Assembly (NCBI RefSeq): GCF_011440275.1
Contig: NZ_JAAOIV010000002.1
Coordinates: 186,001-250,000, forward strand
Direction: 5' to 3'
DNA: 64,000 nucleotides
DNA from: Metallococcus carri
GTDB lineage: Bacteria; Actinomycetota; Actinomycetes; Actinomycetales; Dermatophilaceae
Positions 33,867 to 42,594 of this stretch are shown here, piece by piece; position 1 is the stretch's first letter, and each line of letters starts with the position of its first letter. Both the position numbers and the translations under genes were made by a program. The notes under the pieces were generated by a model, which was not told the DNA's origin, did no database searches, and worked only from the letters and a program-made list of their open reading frames with translations.

Positions 33867-35207
33867 GGCGTCCGACCGCCAGTTCGGCGGGTCGGTATGG
33901 CGAAGTGCCTGATCGGCGCCCGAGAAGGTGCGCACCGGGCCCGGCGCGGTGAGCGGTCCTTCGAAGCGGACGGTCACCCGGCCCAGGCCGCTGCCCCACA
34001 CCCACCCGGGGCCGTGGTCGTCGTGCTCGACGTCCTCGCCGGGATTCCACCGGGCGGTATGCCGGCCGTACTGCGCGTCCTCGTCGGCCTGTTCGTCCAC
34101 CGGCCGCTGCGGGTCGGGTGCCGGCCCGTCCAACTCTTCGAAGAGCAGCCGCTCCTGAGCATGGGCCGACAGCCCCGCCACGCCGACACCGATGAGCCGC
34201 AGCCCGCCACCGATATCGGCACCGGCGAGCAACCGCCGGGCGATCGCGAGGATCGCGGCCGGGTCGCCGGTCGGATGGGTGAGGGTCTCCGAGCGGGTCA
34301 TCGTGGTGAAGTCGTGGTGGCGCAGCTTGAGCGTGACGGTGCGCGCGAAGCTGCCGTGCTCGCCGAGGCGGGCGGTGACGCGTTCGGCGAGGCTGGCGAG
34401 CTCGCGGTCCAGGCGGGCCCGGTCGACCACGTCGACGGGGAAGGTCTCCTCAGCCGAGATGCTCTTGGCCTCCCGCTCGGTGACCACGGCCCGGTCGTCG
34501 CGGGCCTGCGCGAGCTGCGCCAGTCCCCCGCCGTGGGCTTCGCCGAAGATGCTCACCAGGTCGGCGCGTTCGAGGCGTTGCAGGTCGGCGACCGTTTCCA
34601 CGCCGAAGGTGCGCAGCCGGGTGGCGGTGACCGGGCCGACTCCGGAGAGCACCCGCACCGGCAGCGGCGCGAGCAGGTGCAGCTCCTGTCCCGGAGGCAC
34701 CACCACCAGACCAGCCGGCTTGTCCAGGTCGGAGCCGATCTTGGCCAGCATCTTGGACGAGGCGAGGCCGGCGGATGCGGTCAGCCCACCGGTCTCCACC
34801 CGGATCCGGTCGAGCAGCGCGCGCACCACCGTCTCGAGGGCGTCGGTGCTCAGGTCGAGGTCGCCCGCTTGCAGGTCGACATACGCCTCGTCGATCGAGA
34901 CCTGCTCGACGACCGGCGACAGCTCGTGCAGCAACTCCATCACCACGGCGCTGGTGCGCCGGTAGGCCGCGCCGCGTGGATAGAGGAAGGCGGTGCCGGC
35001 CGGGCAGCGCCGGCGAGCTTCGGCAGTAGGCATGGCAGAGCGGGCGCCAAAGGCCCGGGCCTCGTAGGAGGCGGTCGCGACCACGCCGCGTGGGCCGATG
35101 CCGCCGACCACCACCGGCTTGCCGCGCAGGCTGGGCTTGTCGCGCTGCTCGACGGCGGCGAAGAAGGCGTCGAGGTCCAGGTGCAGGATGCTGGCCGTCG
35201 AACGCAC
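33864..35207 (-). CDS. dinB: DNA polymerase IV (Y-family)
   Basis: A 447-residue translesion polymerase. Catalytic motifs LHLDLDAFFAAVEQ (residues 8-21) and VSIDEAYVDL carry the metal-binding Asp/Glu residues. TASAGLASSKMLAKIGSDLDKP and VRVLSGVGPVTATRLRTFG give the thumb and helix-hairpin-helix. After the little-finger domain (to ~350) the C-terminal ~80 residues are charged and of low complexity and do not show a clear beta-clamp motif. The start is a GTG at 35207. Confidence 0.92.
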   Translation of the reverse strand: MRSTASILHLDLDAFFAAVEQRDKPSLRGKPVVVGGIGPRGVVATASYEARAFGARSAMPTAEARRRCPAGTAFLYPRGAAYRRTSAVVMELLHELSPVVEQVSIDEAYVDLQAGDLDLSTDALETVVRALLDRIRVETGGLTASAGLASSKMLAKIGSDLDKPAGLVVVPPGQELHLLAPLPVRVLSGVGPVTATRLRTFGVETVADLQRLERADLVSIFGEAHGGGLAQLAQARDDRAVVTEREAKSISAEETFPVDVVDRARLDRELASLAERVTARLGEHGSFARTVTLKLRHHDFTTMTRSETLTHPTGDPAAILAIARRLLAGADIGGGLRLIGVGVAGLSAHAQERLLFEELDGPAPDPQRPVDEQADEDAQYGRHTARWNPGEDVEHDDHGPGWVWGSGLGRVTVRFEGPLTAPGPVRTFSGADQALRHTDPPNWRSDA

Positions 35208-35244
35208 CCGAGCATCCTCGCACCGCGCGACGGCGCCGGGCCGG

Positions 35245-37314
35245 TCAGCCGACCGTGCGGTGGATGAGCAGCGGCAGCACGTGCGTGGCGCCGGCTTCCC
35301 GCAGCGTCGCCGCGGCCACGGTGACCGGCCAGCCGCTGGTGCTGGCGTCGACGACGAGCAGGACGCTGCGGCCGGCCACCTCGGGCGGCTCGCTCGCAGC
35401 CATCGCCTGTCGCCAGTGCGCGGCCTCGTCGGCCGACGCGAGATCGGGCGGGGCCGGCTCGACCGTCCAGTCGCCGCGATCGAGCCGGCCCACCGTGGCC
35501 AGCTGGTCGGCCAGTGAGGTGGTGAGCTGCGGGTGGCCGGCCACCGGCAGCGCTACGACCAGGTCGGGACGCTGCGCCCAGCTGTCCTTCCAGCCGGCGA
35601 GCTGACCGACGGCGTGTTCGGCCAGCTCGTCCGGCACCGGCCCGTCGGTGCGCAGCGGACCGGCGAGCAGCTCGCTCCACTCGGGTGCGTCGGCGTGCAC
35701 CAGCACCCGCCCGGGCTCGGCCGCCAGGGCGGCGGGGATGCGCCCGCGCGCACCGAAGGCACCGCCCGGCCACATCTTGCGCGGCTCGAGCTCGAGGCTG
35801 CCGCGGCGCAGAGTGGCGCGCACGCCATCCATCGCCGCCCGGTCGGGCGCGGCGGCCAGCGGCTCGGGCAGGCCGCCGAGACAGACCGAGCATCGCCCGC
35901 ACGGCGCCGCGGTCGGGTCGTCCAGCGACTCCTGCAGCAGCTGCATGAGGCAGGCCTCGCCACGGACGTAGCGGCGCATGATGTCGGCTTCGCGCCGCCG
36001 AGTCGCGAGCACGCCGTCGTAATGCTCCTGATCGAAGGTCCAGTCCCGGCCGGTCGCCACCCAGCCGTCCGGGGTGCGCTCGACGACCTCGTCCACCGCG
36101 AGCTGTTTGAGCAGCAGCTCGGTGCGGGTGCGGCGGATGCCGGTCTCGGCCTCCAGGGCGGGCACCGACATCGGTCCCTCGGCCGTGCCCAGCGTCGCGA
36201 GCAGGCGCTCGACCTGGTCGGGTTTGGGGATGGTCGCGGTGGCGAAATAGTCCCAGACCGATTCGTCCGCCGCCGAGGGCAGCAGCGCCACCAGCGCATG
36301 GTCGATGGCGCGGCCGGCACGGCCCACCTGCTGGTAGTAGGACACCGGCGAGGGCGGCGAGCCCACGTGCACGACGAAACCCAGATCGGGTTTGTCGTAG
36401 CCCATGCCGAGCGCCGAGGTGGCGATCAGGGCCTTGAGTTCGTTCCGCCGCAAGGCTTCCTCGGCCCGCACCCGCTCGTCCGGGTCCAGTCCCCCGGTGT
36501 ATGCCGCCACCGGGCACCGGTCACCGTGCACGGCCCGGATCGCTTCGGTCAGGCGCTGCGCGTCGGCGACGGTGAGGGTGTAGACGATCCCGCTGCCGGG
36601 CAACTCGGGCAGATGCTGCACCACCCAGGCGAACCGCTGCAGCGGGTCGAGCATCGGAGTCACCGTGAGTTGCAGGCTGCTGCGCGCGAGCGGGCCACGC
36701 AGGATCGTCGTCTGCTCACCGAACTGCGCCGCGACATCGGCCACCACGCGCTCGTTGGCGGTCGCGGTGGTGGCGAGCACCGGCGTGTCGGGGTTGAGCC
36801 GGCGCAGCAGGTCGGTCACCCGGCGATAGTCAGGGCGGAAGTCGTGACCCCAGTCCGACACCGAATGCGCCTCGTCAACCACCACCAGACCGAGCCGGCC
36901 GGCCAGGGCGTCGAGCACGCGTTTGCCGAAGGTCGGATTGGCCAACCGCTCCGGGGAGACCAGCAGCACGTCGATCTCGCCGGCGAGCAATGCCTGCTCG
37001 ATCACCTCCCAGTCACCGAGGTTGGCACTGTTGAGTGTCGCGGCGACCAGCCCGGCCCGCTCGGCGGCGGCGACCTGGTCGCGCATCAGCGACAGCAGCG
37101 GCGACACCACGAGCGTGGGACCCGCTCCGGCCGCCCGCGACCGGGCGGTCGCCATCCAATACACCGCCGACTTGCCCCAGCCGGTCGCCTGCACCACCAA
37201 CACGCGGGCACCCGGGTGCCCCAGCGCCTCGAGCGCCTCGCCCTGCCCGTCGCGCAACTGCGCATCCGGCCCGGCGAGGGCGGTGAGGACACGGTCGGCC
37301 GCGGTGATCGTCAT
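35245..37314 (-). CDS. RecQ-like ATP-dependent DNA helicase with phosphoribosyltransferase-like C-terminus
   Basis: A 689-residue superfamily 2 helicase. Walker A is ATGWGKSAVYW, the DEAH box is VVVDEAHSVSDWGHDFRPDYRR, and YYQQVGRAGRA is motif VI. A RecQ zinc region follows with CLMQLLQESLDD, CGRC and SVC. The last ~130 residues (LVVALPVAGHPQLTTSLADQLATVG and VLLVVDASTSGWPVTVAAATLREAGATHVLPLL) resemble a type I phosphoribosyltransferase fold; in place of RecQ HRDC domains this is an actinobacterial-type architecture. Upstream the ATG follows CAGGCT by 6 nt. Confidence 0.88.
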   Translation of the reverse strand: MTITAADRVLTALAGPDAQLRDGQGEALEALGHPGARVLVVQATGWGKSAVYWMATARSRAAGAGPTLVVSPLLSLMRDQVAAAERAGLVAATLNSANLGDWEVIEQALLAGEIDVLLVSPERLANPTFGKRVLDALAGRLGLVVVDEAHSVSDWGHDFRPDYRRVTDLLRRLNPDTPVLATTATANERVVADVAAQFGEQTTILRGPLARSSLQLTVTPMLDPLQRFAWVVQHLPELPGSGIVYTLTVADAQRLTEAIRAVHGDRCPVAAYTGGLDPDERVRAEEALRRNELKALIATSALGMGYDKPDLGFVVHVGSPPSPVSYYQQVGRAGRAIDHALVALLPSAADESVWDYFATATIPKPDQVERLLATLGTAEGPMSVPALEAETGIRRTRTELLLKQLAVDEVVERTPDGWVATGRDWTFDQEHYDGVLATRRREADIMRRYVRGEACLMQLLQESLDDPTAAPCGRCSVCLGGLPEPLAAAPDRAAMDGVRATLRRGSLELEPRKMWPGGAFGARGRIPAALAAEPGRVLVHADAPEWSELLAGPLRTDGPVPDELAEHAVGQLAGWKDSWAQRPDLVVALPVAGHPQLTTSLADQLATVGRLDRGDWTVEPAPPDLASADEAAHWRQAMAASEPPEVAGRSVLLVVDASTSGWPVTVAAATLREAGATHVLPLLIHRTVG

Positions 37315-37348
37315 ACCGCCAGCCTGACAGCAGGGTCCGACAACGCGG

Positions 37349-38110
37349 TCAGCCGCGCTTCTTGGCCGCCTTCTTCGCGGCGCGCTCGGCGAGGGCCTGC
37401 CGGTCGAGCTCGGCGGCCTCCTCGATCGTCGGCGCCGTGCCGCCGAGCCGGTGCGGCAGGAACCGCAACTCCTCCCCGGTGAGCGCCGGGTAGTCGGCCT
37501 GCGCCTTCTCCAGCATCTGCTGCATCACGGTCTTGAGTTCGGCGGTGCCGGTCGCCGCGTCGACATCGGCGAAGTGCATCGGCTCGCCGACCGTGAGGCT
37601 GATCGGTATGCCGGTGCGCCCCATCCGCCGCTTCACGCCCTTGGTCCACACGCGCTGCGAACCCCAGACCACGAGGGGCAGCACCGGCACGCCGGCCTCC
37701 TGGGACATGCGCACTGCGCCGGTCTTGAACTCCTTGAGCTCGAACGAGCGCGAGATGGTCGCCTCGGGGAAGACGCCGACGAGTTCACCCTCGCGCAACT
37801 CCCTGACCGCCTCACGGTAGGACCCCGCCCCGGCGGCCCGGTCCACCGGGATGTGCCCCATGCCGCGCAGCAACGGGCCGGCGACCGGGTTGGCGAAGAC
37901 TTCCTTCTTGGCCATGAACCGCACCTTGCGCCCCACGTCGTGGAAGGGATAGCCGGCGTAGGCGAAGTCCATGTAGCTGATGTGGTTGATCGCCACCACC
38001 GCTCCGCCGGTCCGCGGGATGTGCTCGGTGCCGAGGCGGGTGATCCGCAGGCCCTGGGCCTTGAACAGTCCGAGGGCGGTGCGAATGATCGGGGTATAGA
38101 CCGGCTCCAT
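37349..38110 (-). CDS. 1-acyl-sn-glycerol-3-phosphate acyltransferase (PlsC family)
   Basis: A 253-residue acyltransferase acting at the inner membrane in phospholipid synthesis. The catalytic block INHISYMDFAYAG holds the variant NHxxxxD motif (usually NHxSxxD). FMAKKEVFANPVAGPLLRGMGHIPVDR is block II, VGVFPEATISRSFELKEFKTGAVRMSQEAGVPVLPLVVWG blocks III and IV. Lys-rich C-terminus. TAGTCT (38118-38123) precedes the ATG by seven bases. It may accept monoacylglycerol phosphate or a related lipid. Confidence 0.88.
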   Translation of the reverse strand: MEPVYTPIIRTALGLFKAQGLRITRLGTEHIPRTGGAVVAINHISYMDFAYAGYPFHDVGRKVRFMAKKEVFANPVAGPLLRGMGHIPVDRAAGAGSYREAVRELREGELVGVFPEATISRSFELKEFKTGAVRMSQEAGVPVLPLVVWGSQRVWTKGVKRRMGRTGIPISLTVGEPMHFADVDAATGTAELKTVMQQMLEKAQADYPALTGEELRFLPHRLGGTAPTIEEAAELDRQALAERAAKKAAKKRG

Positions 38111-38117
38111 GGCGCCC

Positions 38118-38123
38118 AGACTA
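38118..38123 (-). promoter_or_regulatory. -10 box of the plsC-like gene, leaderless start
   Basis: TAGTCT on the minus strand lies seven bases before the ATG at 38110. It follows the terminator hairpin at 38142-38182. Confidence 0.5.
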
Positions 38124-38141
38124 TGGGATCGGCACTGCCGC

Positions 38142-38182
38142 CGGGCGGGTGTCCGATACCTCAGGTACCGAACACCCGCCCG
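38142..38182 (-). terminator. Strong terminator hairpin after the repeat-rich membrane protein gene
   Basis: 38142-38160 pairs with 38164-38182: 17 of 19 positions pair, with a 3-nt loop. It starts 6 nt past the stop at 38189 on the minus strand. No U-tract follows, as is usual in very GC-rich genomes. Confidence 0.85.
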
Positions 38183-38188
38183 CCGCGG

Positions 38189-39226
38189 TCAGTTGCGTCC
38201 CGCGTCGTCTCCGCGGCCGCCACCGTCGCGCAGCCGCCGGATCCGATCGGCGACCGAGTCGTCCGCGGACGAGCCGTCGTTCCAGCCGGCCTGTCGGTTG
38301 CCCTCGCCGGGATATTCGGCACCGGTGTGCTGGTCACCCTGGCCGAACTGGCCCTGCTGACCGGGGCGCGCACCGTCCTCATAGCGCTGACCACCCTCGG
38401 CGAACTGGCCACCCTGCTGGTCGTCATAGCGCTGCCCGCGGTACTGCTGGTCGTCATAGCGCTGGCCGCCCTCGGCGAACTGGCCGCCCCGCTGATCGTC
38501 ATACCGCTGGCCCTGCTCGCCGTATGCCGCGTCGTGGCCCTGGGCCGGTTGGCCCTCACCCTGCCATTGCGGGTCGCGGGTGTCGCCGGGGCGGAATCCG
38601 CCGCGCTCGTCCTGCTGGACCTGCTCGAACCCGCTGCGCGGTGTGCCCTGACCCGGCAGGGGCTCGTTCCACGCGGTGCCGTTGTCGGCGTTCCCGGCGC
38701 CGACGGCGCTGGCGCCGCCCTGGCGACCACGGTCGGCATACCCCTGCGAGTCGTCATCGGAACGCCGCTCGTCGTATGCCGAGCCGCCGAGGCCACGCTC
38801 GTCGCGGCCCGAGCCGCTCGCGTGCCGCGGCGAGTTGGGTTCACCATCGTCGAGGCGGTTGCCCTCGGAGTCGGTGCGCACATCGGGGTCGATCGCGTCC
38901 GCGCGACGCAGTGCGTCGTCGTGCTCGGAGCGCACCCGGCCGGCCCGCTGCTCGTCCTGCGCGGCGCGCCGCTCGGCCTCGTCGGCGATCCGGGCGTGCT
39001 CGTCAGCGGTGGCCCGCGCCTGCTGCGCCTCATGCGCGGACACCTCGGCCTGCTGCTCGCGCTCAGCCACGCGCGGTGCCTTGCTGGTGGCGTCCTCTCG
39101 CAACTCGGCCGCCTCCTCCCGGTGGGCTTCCTTGCGACGCTTGCCGGCCAGGGTCGCGATGAGCGCGATCAGGGCGAGCACGATCACCACCGCGACGATG
39201 ATCCAGATCACCGTGTTGGAATTCAT
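38189..39226 (-). CDS. Membrane-anchored protein with coiled-coil and Q/G/R/D-rich repeats, unknown function
   Basis: A 345-residue protein I cannot assign. Residues 5-26 form one transmembrane helix (VIWIIVAVVIVLALIALIAT), followed by KRRK, so the long C-terminal part should face the cytoplasm. Residues 30-105 are a charged Ala/Glu/Arg helix, probably coiled coil. The rest is disordered and rich in G, Q, D, R; it contains repeats of the type GGQFAEGGQRYDDQQ, with RYDDQ four or more times. RBS AAGGAG lies 6 nt before the ATG at 39226; a GTG six bases upstream is too close to it. A long shadow frame exists on the other strand but lacks domain content. Confidence 0.75.
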   Translation of the reverse strand: MNSNTVIWIIVAVVIVLALIALIATLAGKRRKEAHREEAAELREDATSKAPRVAEREQQAEVSAHEAQQARATADEHARIADEAERRAAQDEQRAGRVRSEHDDALRRADAIDPDVRTDSEGNRLDDGEPNSPRHASGSGRDERGLGGSAYDERRSDDDSQGYADRGRQGGASAVGAGNADNGTAWNEPLPGQGTPRSGFEQVQQDERGGFRPGDTRDPQWQGEGQPAQGHDAAYGEQGQRYDDQRGGQFAEGGQRYDDQQYRGQRYDDQQGGQFAEGGQRYEDGARPGQQGQFGQGDQHTGAEYPGEGNRQAGWNDGSSADDSVADRIRRLRDGGGRGDDAGRN

Positions 39227-39341
39227 GGACACTCCTTGAAGGTTCGATGCCCGCCGTTCCGGGCATTCCTGCGCTCGACGCTAGTCCTCGGGCGGCCCGA
39301 GGCGGCGTGTCCGGGTCGGTGGATTAGCTATGGATCGGCTG

Positions 39342-40151
39342 TCAGTGGGCCCGCGTCGCCCAGAGCGCCACCGCCGACGCCGCCGCGACATTGAGCGAGT
39401 CGACCTCTCCGCGCATGGGGATGGACACCACATCACTGACCACTGACAGGGTCCGCCGGGACAGGCCATCGCCTTCGGTGCCGAGCACCAAGCACAGTCG
39501 CTCGCCGGGCGCCGCAGCCAGTTCGTCGAGGGAGATCGCGTCCTTCGACAGGGCGAGCGCGGCCACCCGCCAGCCGAGTTCGCGCAGTCGGGTGACGGCG
39601 TCGGGCCATGGTTCGATCCGGGTCCAGGGCACCTGGAAGACCGTGCCCATGGAAACCCGCACGCTGCGCCGGTAGAGCGGGTCGGCGCACCGTGGCGTGA
39701 CAAACACCGCATCCACTCCGATCGCCGCTGCCGACCGGAAGATCGCCCCGACATTGGTGTGGTCAACGACATCCTCGATCACGAGCAGCCGTCCGCTGGC
39801 CGGCACGAGGTCCTCCCACACCGGCAGGACCGGCCGGTGCATGCTCGCCATCGCCCCGCGGTGCAGGTGAAAGCCGGTCATCGCCTCCAGCACGGCCGGG
39901 TCCCCGACATACACCGGTATGCCGTCCGCCTCGGCTGCCGCGACCAGGTCACCGAGGTCGTCCAGCCAGCGGGGCGCCATCAGGTAGGAACGCGGGCGAT
40001 GCCCGGCCGCGAGGGCGCGCCGGATGACCTTCTCCGATTCGGCGAGGTAGAGCCCCTGCTCGGGTTCGAGGACGCGGCGCAGCGCGACATCGGTGAGCCC
40101 GAAATAGTCCCGCAGCCGTTCGTCGCGGGGGTCGGTCACGGTGATCGGCAC
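39342..40151 (-). CDS. TrmH/SpoU-family RNA 2'-O-methyltransferase
   Basis: A 269-residue SPOUT methyltransferase that adds a 2'-O-methyl group to rRNA or tRNA. The N-terminal ~100 residues are the substrate-binding domain (EQGLYLAESEKVIRRALAAGHRPRSYL). The three SPOUT motifs are present: VEDVVDHTNVGAIFRSAAAIG (split here by DHTN), LCLVLGTEGDGLSRRTL and IPMRGEVDSLNVAAASAVALW. I chose the GTG at 40151 because TAGGCT lies seven bases upstream (40159-40164) and no RBS is visible; an ATG further up is possible. Confidence 0.87.
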   Translation of the reverse strand: MPITVTDPRDERLRDYFGLTDVALRRVLEPEQGLYLAESEKVIRRALAAGHRPRSYLMAPRWLDDLGDLVAAAEADGIPVYVGDPAVLEAMTGFHLHRGAMASMHRPVLPVWEDLVPASGRLLVIEDVVDHTNVGAIFRSAAAIGVDAVFVTPRCADPLYRRSVRVSMGTVFQVPWTRIEPWPDAVTRLRELGWRVAALALSKDAISLDELAAAPGERLCLVLGTEGDGLSRRTLSVVSDVVSIPMRGEVDSLNVAAASAVALWATRAH

Positions 40152-40229
40152 GGGCGTCAGCCTAGGTCGCGGCGATCCGACGACCACAGCGTGTGCGGAT
40201 GCCGGCCTCGGTCGCGGCTGTCGAAGCAG

Positions 40230-40961
40230 TCAGGAGACGATCGCGCGGACGATGACCACCGCGCCCGCGGTCGCGGCGAGCACCAGGACGGCGCGGCGCA
40301 TGGCGGCTTCCGGCATACGACGACGCAAGGGGACGGCGAGCGCCGAACCGGCGACCACGAAGGGCACCCAGGCCAGGCCCACCACGATTTGGTCGTGGCG
40401 CAGCTGACCACCGACGGCCAAACCCAGCAGCGCCGTCGCCGCTCCCACGACGAAGAACATCGCGAGCGTGGAGCGGATCCGGCTGGCGCGTTCGTGCTGC
40501 AGGACGAGCCCGAGGAACGGTCCGCCGATCGAGGCAGCCGTGCCGCTGATCCCGGTGATCGCGCCCGCGGCGAGCGCGCCACCCGGCGTGGGGCGCAGGT
40601 CGACCGCCCAGAGCGAGCCGGCGACGCCCGCCAGCACCAGCACGCCGACGATCAGCGCGATCGCCGACGACGAGGCGTGCGCGACCAGCCACACCCCGAC
40701 CGGCATCAGCGCGACCCGGCCGCCGATCGCCCACCACCAGTGTTGCCAGTCCACATCGCGCGGACCGCTGATCAGCTCCCATGCCGGCAGCGCGAGCGAG
40801 GTGACGAGCATGGCGCCCGGCAGCAGGTCGGGCGCGATGAGCACCATGAACGGCACCGCCACCACCGCCAGGCCGAAGCCGACCACCGACTGCACGAGCG
40901 CACCGAACGCGATGATCAGGCCCAGCACCACGATCGGCACCAGGTCGTGCTCGGCGATCAC
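40230..40961 (-). CDS. TauE/SafE-family membrane transporter
   Basis: A 243-residue permease with 7-8 hydrophobic helices and the family pattern LIIAFGALVQSVVGFGLAVVAVPFM plus GITGISGTAASIGGPFLGLVL. TauE/SafE proteins export sulphite, sulphoacetate or related anions. The GTG at 40961 overlaps the stop of the upstream TauE paralogue (GTGA), so the two may work as a pair. Upstream in-frame starts would extend into that gene and are unlikely. Confidence 0.82.
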   Translation of the reverse strand: MIAEHDLVPIVVLGLIIAFGALVQSVVGFGLAVVAVPFMVLIAPDLLPGAMLVTSLALPAWELISGPRDVDWQHWWWAIGGRVALMPVGVWLVAHASSSAIALIVGVLVLAGVAGSLWAVDLRPTPGGALAAGAITGISGTAASIGGPFLGLVLQHERASRIRSTLAMFFVVGAATALLGLAVGGQLRHDQIVVGLAWVPFVVAGSALAVPLRRRMPEAAMRRAVLVLAATAGAVVIVRAIVS

Positions 40962-41722
40962 TTGGTGAGCAGCCAGACGACGGTCACGACGCCGACGATG
41001 ACGATGAAGGCGCGCAGCACGTTGGGGTGCAATCGTCGCCCGACGCGGGCGCCGATGACGCCGCCGATGAGCGAGCCGGCCGCGATCAGTCCGGCCACCG
41101 CCCAGTCGACCTTGTCCAGCGCGATGACCAGGAAGGTGAGGGCGGCGACCGCGTTGACGATCGTGGACAGCACATTCTTCAGGCCGTTGATGCGCTGCAG
41201 CGGTGCAGCCATCAGCACGCTCATCAGCCCGATCAGCAGCACGCCCTGGGCGGCGCCGAAGTAGCCGCCATACACGCCCGCGCCGAAGACACCGAGGCCG
41301 AGCGCGACCCGCCGGCCGGTGCTCTCGTGATCGGCGTGGTGCGCCTTGGCCCACTGCTGCAGGCGCGGCCCGGCGATCACCAGCACGATGCCGAGCAGGA
41401 TCAGCACCGGCACGATCGCGTCGAACGCCGAGGCGGGCAGCCAGATCAGCAGCAGTGCACCGGTGATCGCACCGAGGAAGGACATGGGCGCGAGGCGGCG
41501 GATGTCCGCGCCGGCGCCGGCGAGTTCTTTGCGGTAGCCGATCGTGCCGGAGATGCCACCGGCGACCAGCCCGAGGGAGTTGGAGACATTGGCCGCCACG
41601 GCCGGATAGCCGAAGGCCAGCAGCGTCGGGAAGGTGACCAGCGTGCCCGAGCCGACGATGGTGTTGATGGTGCCGGCCGCCATACCGGCCAGCAGGATCA
41701 GCAGCGCATGGGTCAGGGTCAC
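40958..41722 (-). CDS. TauE/SafE-family membrane transporter (paralogue)
   Basis: A 254-residue permease with 8 hydrophobic helices. GMAAGTINTIVGSGTLVTFPTLLAFGYP is the canonical first repeat, and GGYFGAAQGVLLIGLMSVLMAAPLQRINGLKNVLS the second. The start is a GTG at 41722 placed six bases after TACCGT (41729-41734), without an RBS. It is followed directly by a second TauE paralogue. Confidence 0.85.
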   Translation of the reverse strand: MTLTHALLILLAGMAAGTINTIVGSGTLVTFPTLLAFGYPAVAANVSNSLGLVAGGISGTIGYRKELAGAGADIRRLAPMSFLGAITGALLLIWLPASAFDAIVPVLILLGIVLVIAGPRLQQWAKAHHADHESTGRRVALGLGVFGAGVYGGYFGAAQGVLLIGLMSVLMAAPLQRINGLKNVLSTIVNAVAALTFLVIALDKVDWAVAGLIAAGSLIGGVIGARVGRRLHPNVLRAFIVIVGVVTVVWLLTK

Positions 41723-41776
41723 CGGGCCACGGTAGCGATCCGGCAGGGCGCCGATCGCACCCGTCTCAGGCTGGGC

Positions 41777-42562
41777 TCAGCGCGCGGCGCGGGCGCTCCA
41801 CCGGTCGCCGTGCCGCTGCAACTCCAGCGGCGTGTCGAAGGCCCGGGAGAGGTTCTCCGCGGTCAAGGTCGTCTCGATCGGGCCCTGCGCCACGACCTGG
41901 CCGTCGCGCAGCAGCAGCAGGTCGGTGAAACCGGGCGGGATCTCCTCGACATGGTGGGTGACCAGCACCAGCGCGGGCGCGTCGGTGTCCTGCGCCAGGT
42001 CGCCGAGGCGGCGCACCAGGTCTTCCCGCGCGCCGAGGTCGAGGCCCGCCGCCGGCTCGTCGAGCAGCAGCAACTCGGGGTCGGTCATCAGCGCGCGGGC
42101 GATCTGCACCCGCTTGCGCTCACCCTCGCTCAACGTGCCGTAGCGCCGGTCGAGCAGGTGGCTCGCGCCGAGCTGGTCGAGCAACTCGGCCGCCCGCTCG
42201 TGGTCGAGCGAGTCGTACTCCTCGCGCCACCGTCCGACGATGCCGTATGACGCGGTGACCACCACATCACGCACGAGCTCGTCACCGGGGATGCGCTCGG
42301 CGATCGCGGCCGATGCCAGGCCGATGCGGGGGCGCAGCTCGAAGACGTTGACCGCGCCGAGCACCTCACCGAGCACGCCGGCGACTCCGGTCGTGGGGTG
42401 CATGCGCGCGGAGGCGATCTGCAGCAGCGTGGTCTTGCCGGCACCATTGGGCCCGAGCACGACCCAGCGCTCGCCCTCCTCGACCTCCCAGCTGACCTGA
42501 TCGAGCAACGACTTGTCGCCACGGACAACACTCACCTCGGCGAGAGCCAGCACATCGCTCAT
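41777..42562 (-). CDS. ABC transporter ATP-binding protein without adjacent permease
   Basis: A 261-residue ABC ATPase. Walker A is GPNGAGKTTLL, the signature is LSEGERKRVQIARALM, Walker B is LLLLDEPAAGLD, and the switch His is in VLVTHHVEEI. It resembles the YlmA/ModF-type single ATPases. No permease gene is within reach, so its partner is unknown. The ATG follows TAGGGT by 8 nt (leaderless). Confidence 0.85.
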   Translation of the reverse strand: MSDVLALAEVSVVRGDKSLLDQVSWEVEEGERWVVLGPNGAGKTTLLQIASARMHPTTGVAGVLGEVLGAVNVFELRPRIGLASAAIAERIPGDELVRDVVVTASYGIVGRWREEYDSLDHERAAELLDQLGASHLLDRRYGTLSEGERKRVQIARALMTDPELLLLDEPAAGLDLGAREDLVRRLGDLAQDTDAPALVLVTHHVEEIPPGFTDLLLLRDGQVVAQGPIETTLTAENLSRAFDTPLELQRHGDRWSARAAR

Positions 42563-42570
42563 GGCCCCAG

Positions 42571-42588
42571 ACCCTATCCGCCTACCAT
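42571..42588. promoter_or_regulatory. Divergent leaderless promoters in a 32-bp intergenic region
   Basis: Minus-strand TAGGGT (42571-42576) serves the ABC ATPase (ATG at 42562). Plus-strand TACCAT (42583-42588) serves the gene starting at 42595. The start codons are 32 bp apart, so each -35 region must lie in or near the opposite gene. Confidence 0.55.
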
Positions 42589-42594
42589 CGTGCG

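Noticed and set aside
38149-39394. Plus-strand long open frames opposite the repeat-rich protein
   Set aside because: They mirror the low-complexity sequence, have no domain and no ribosome site, whereas the minus-strand gene has AAGGAG, a membrane helix and a terminator.
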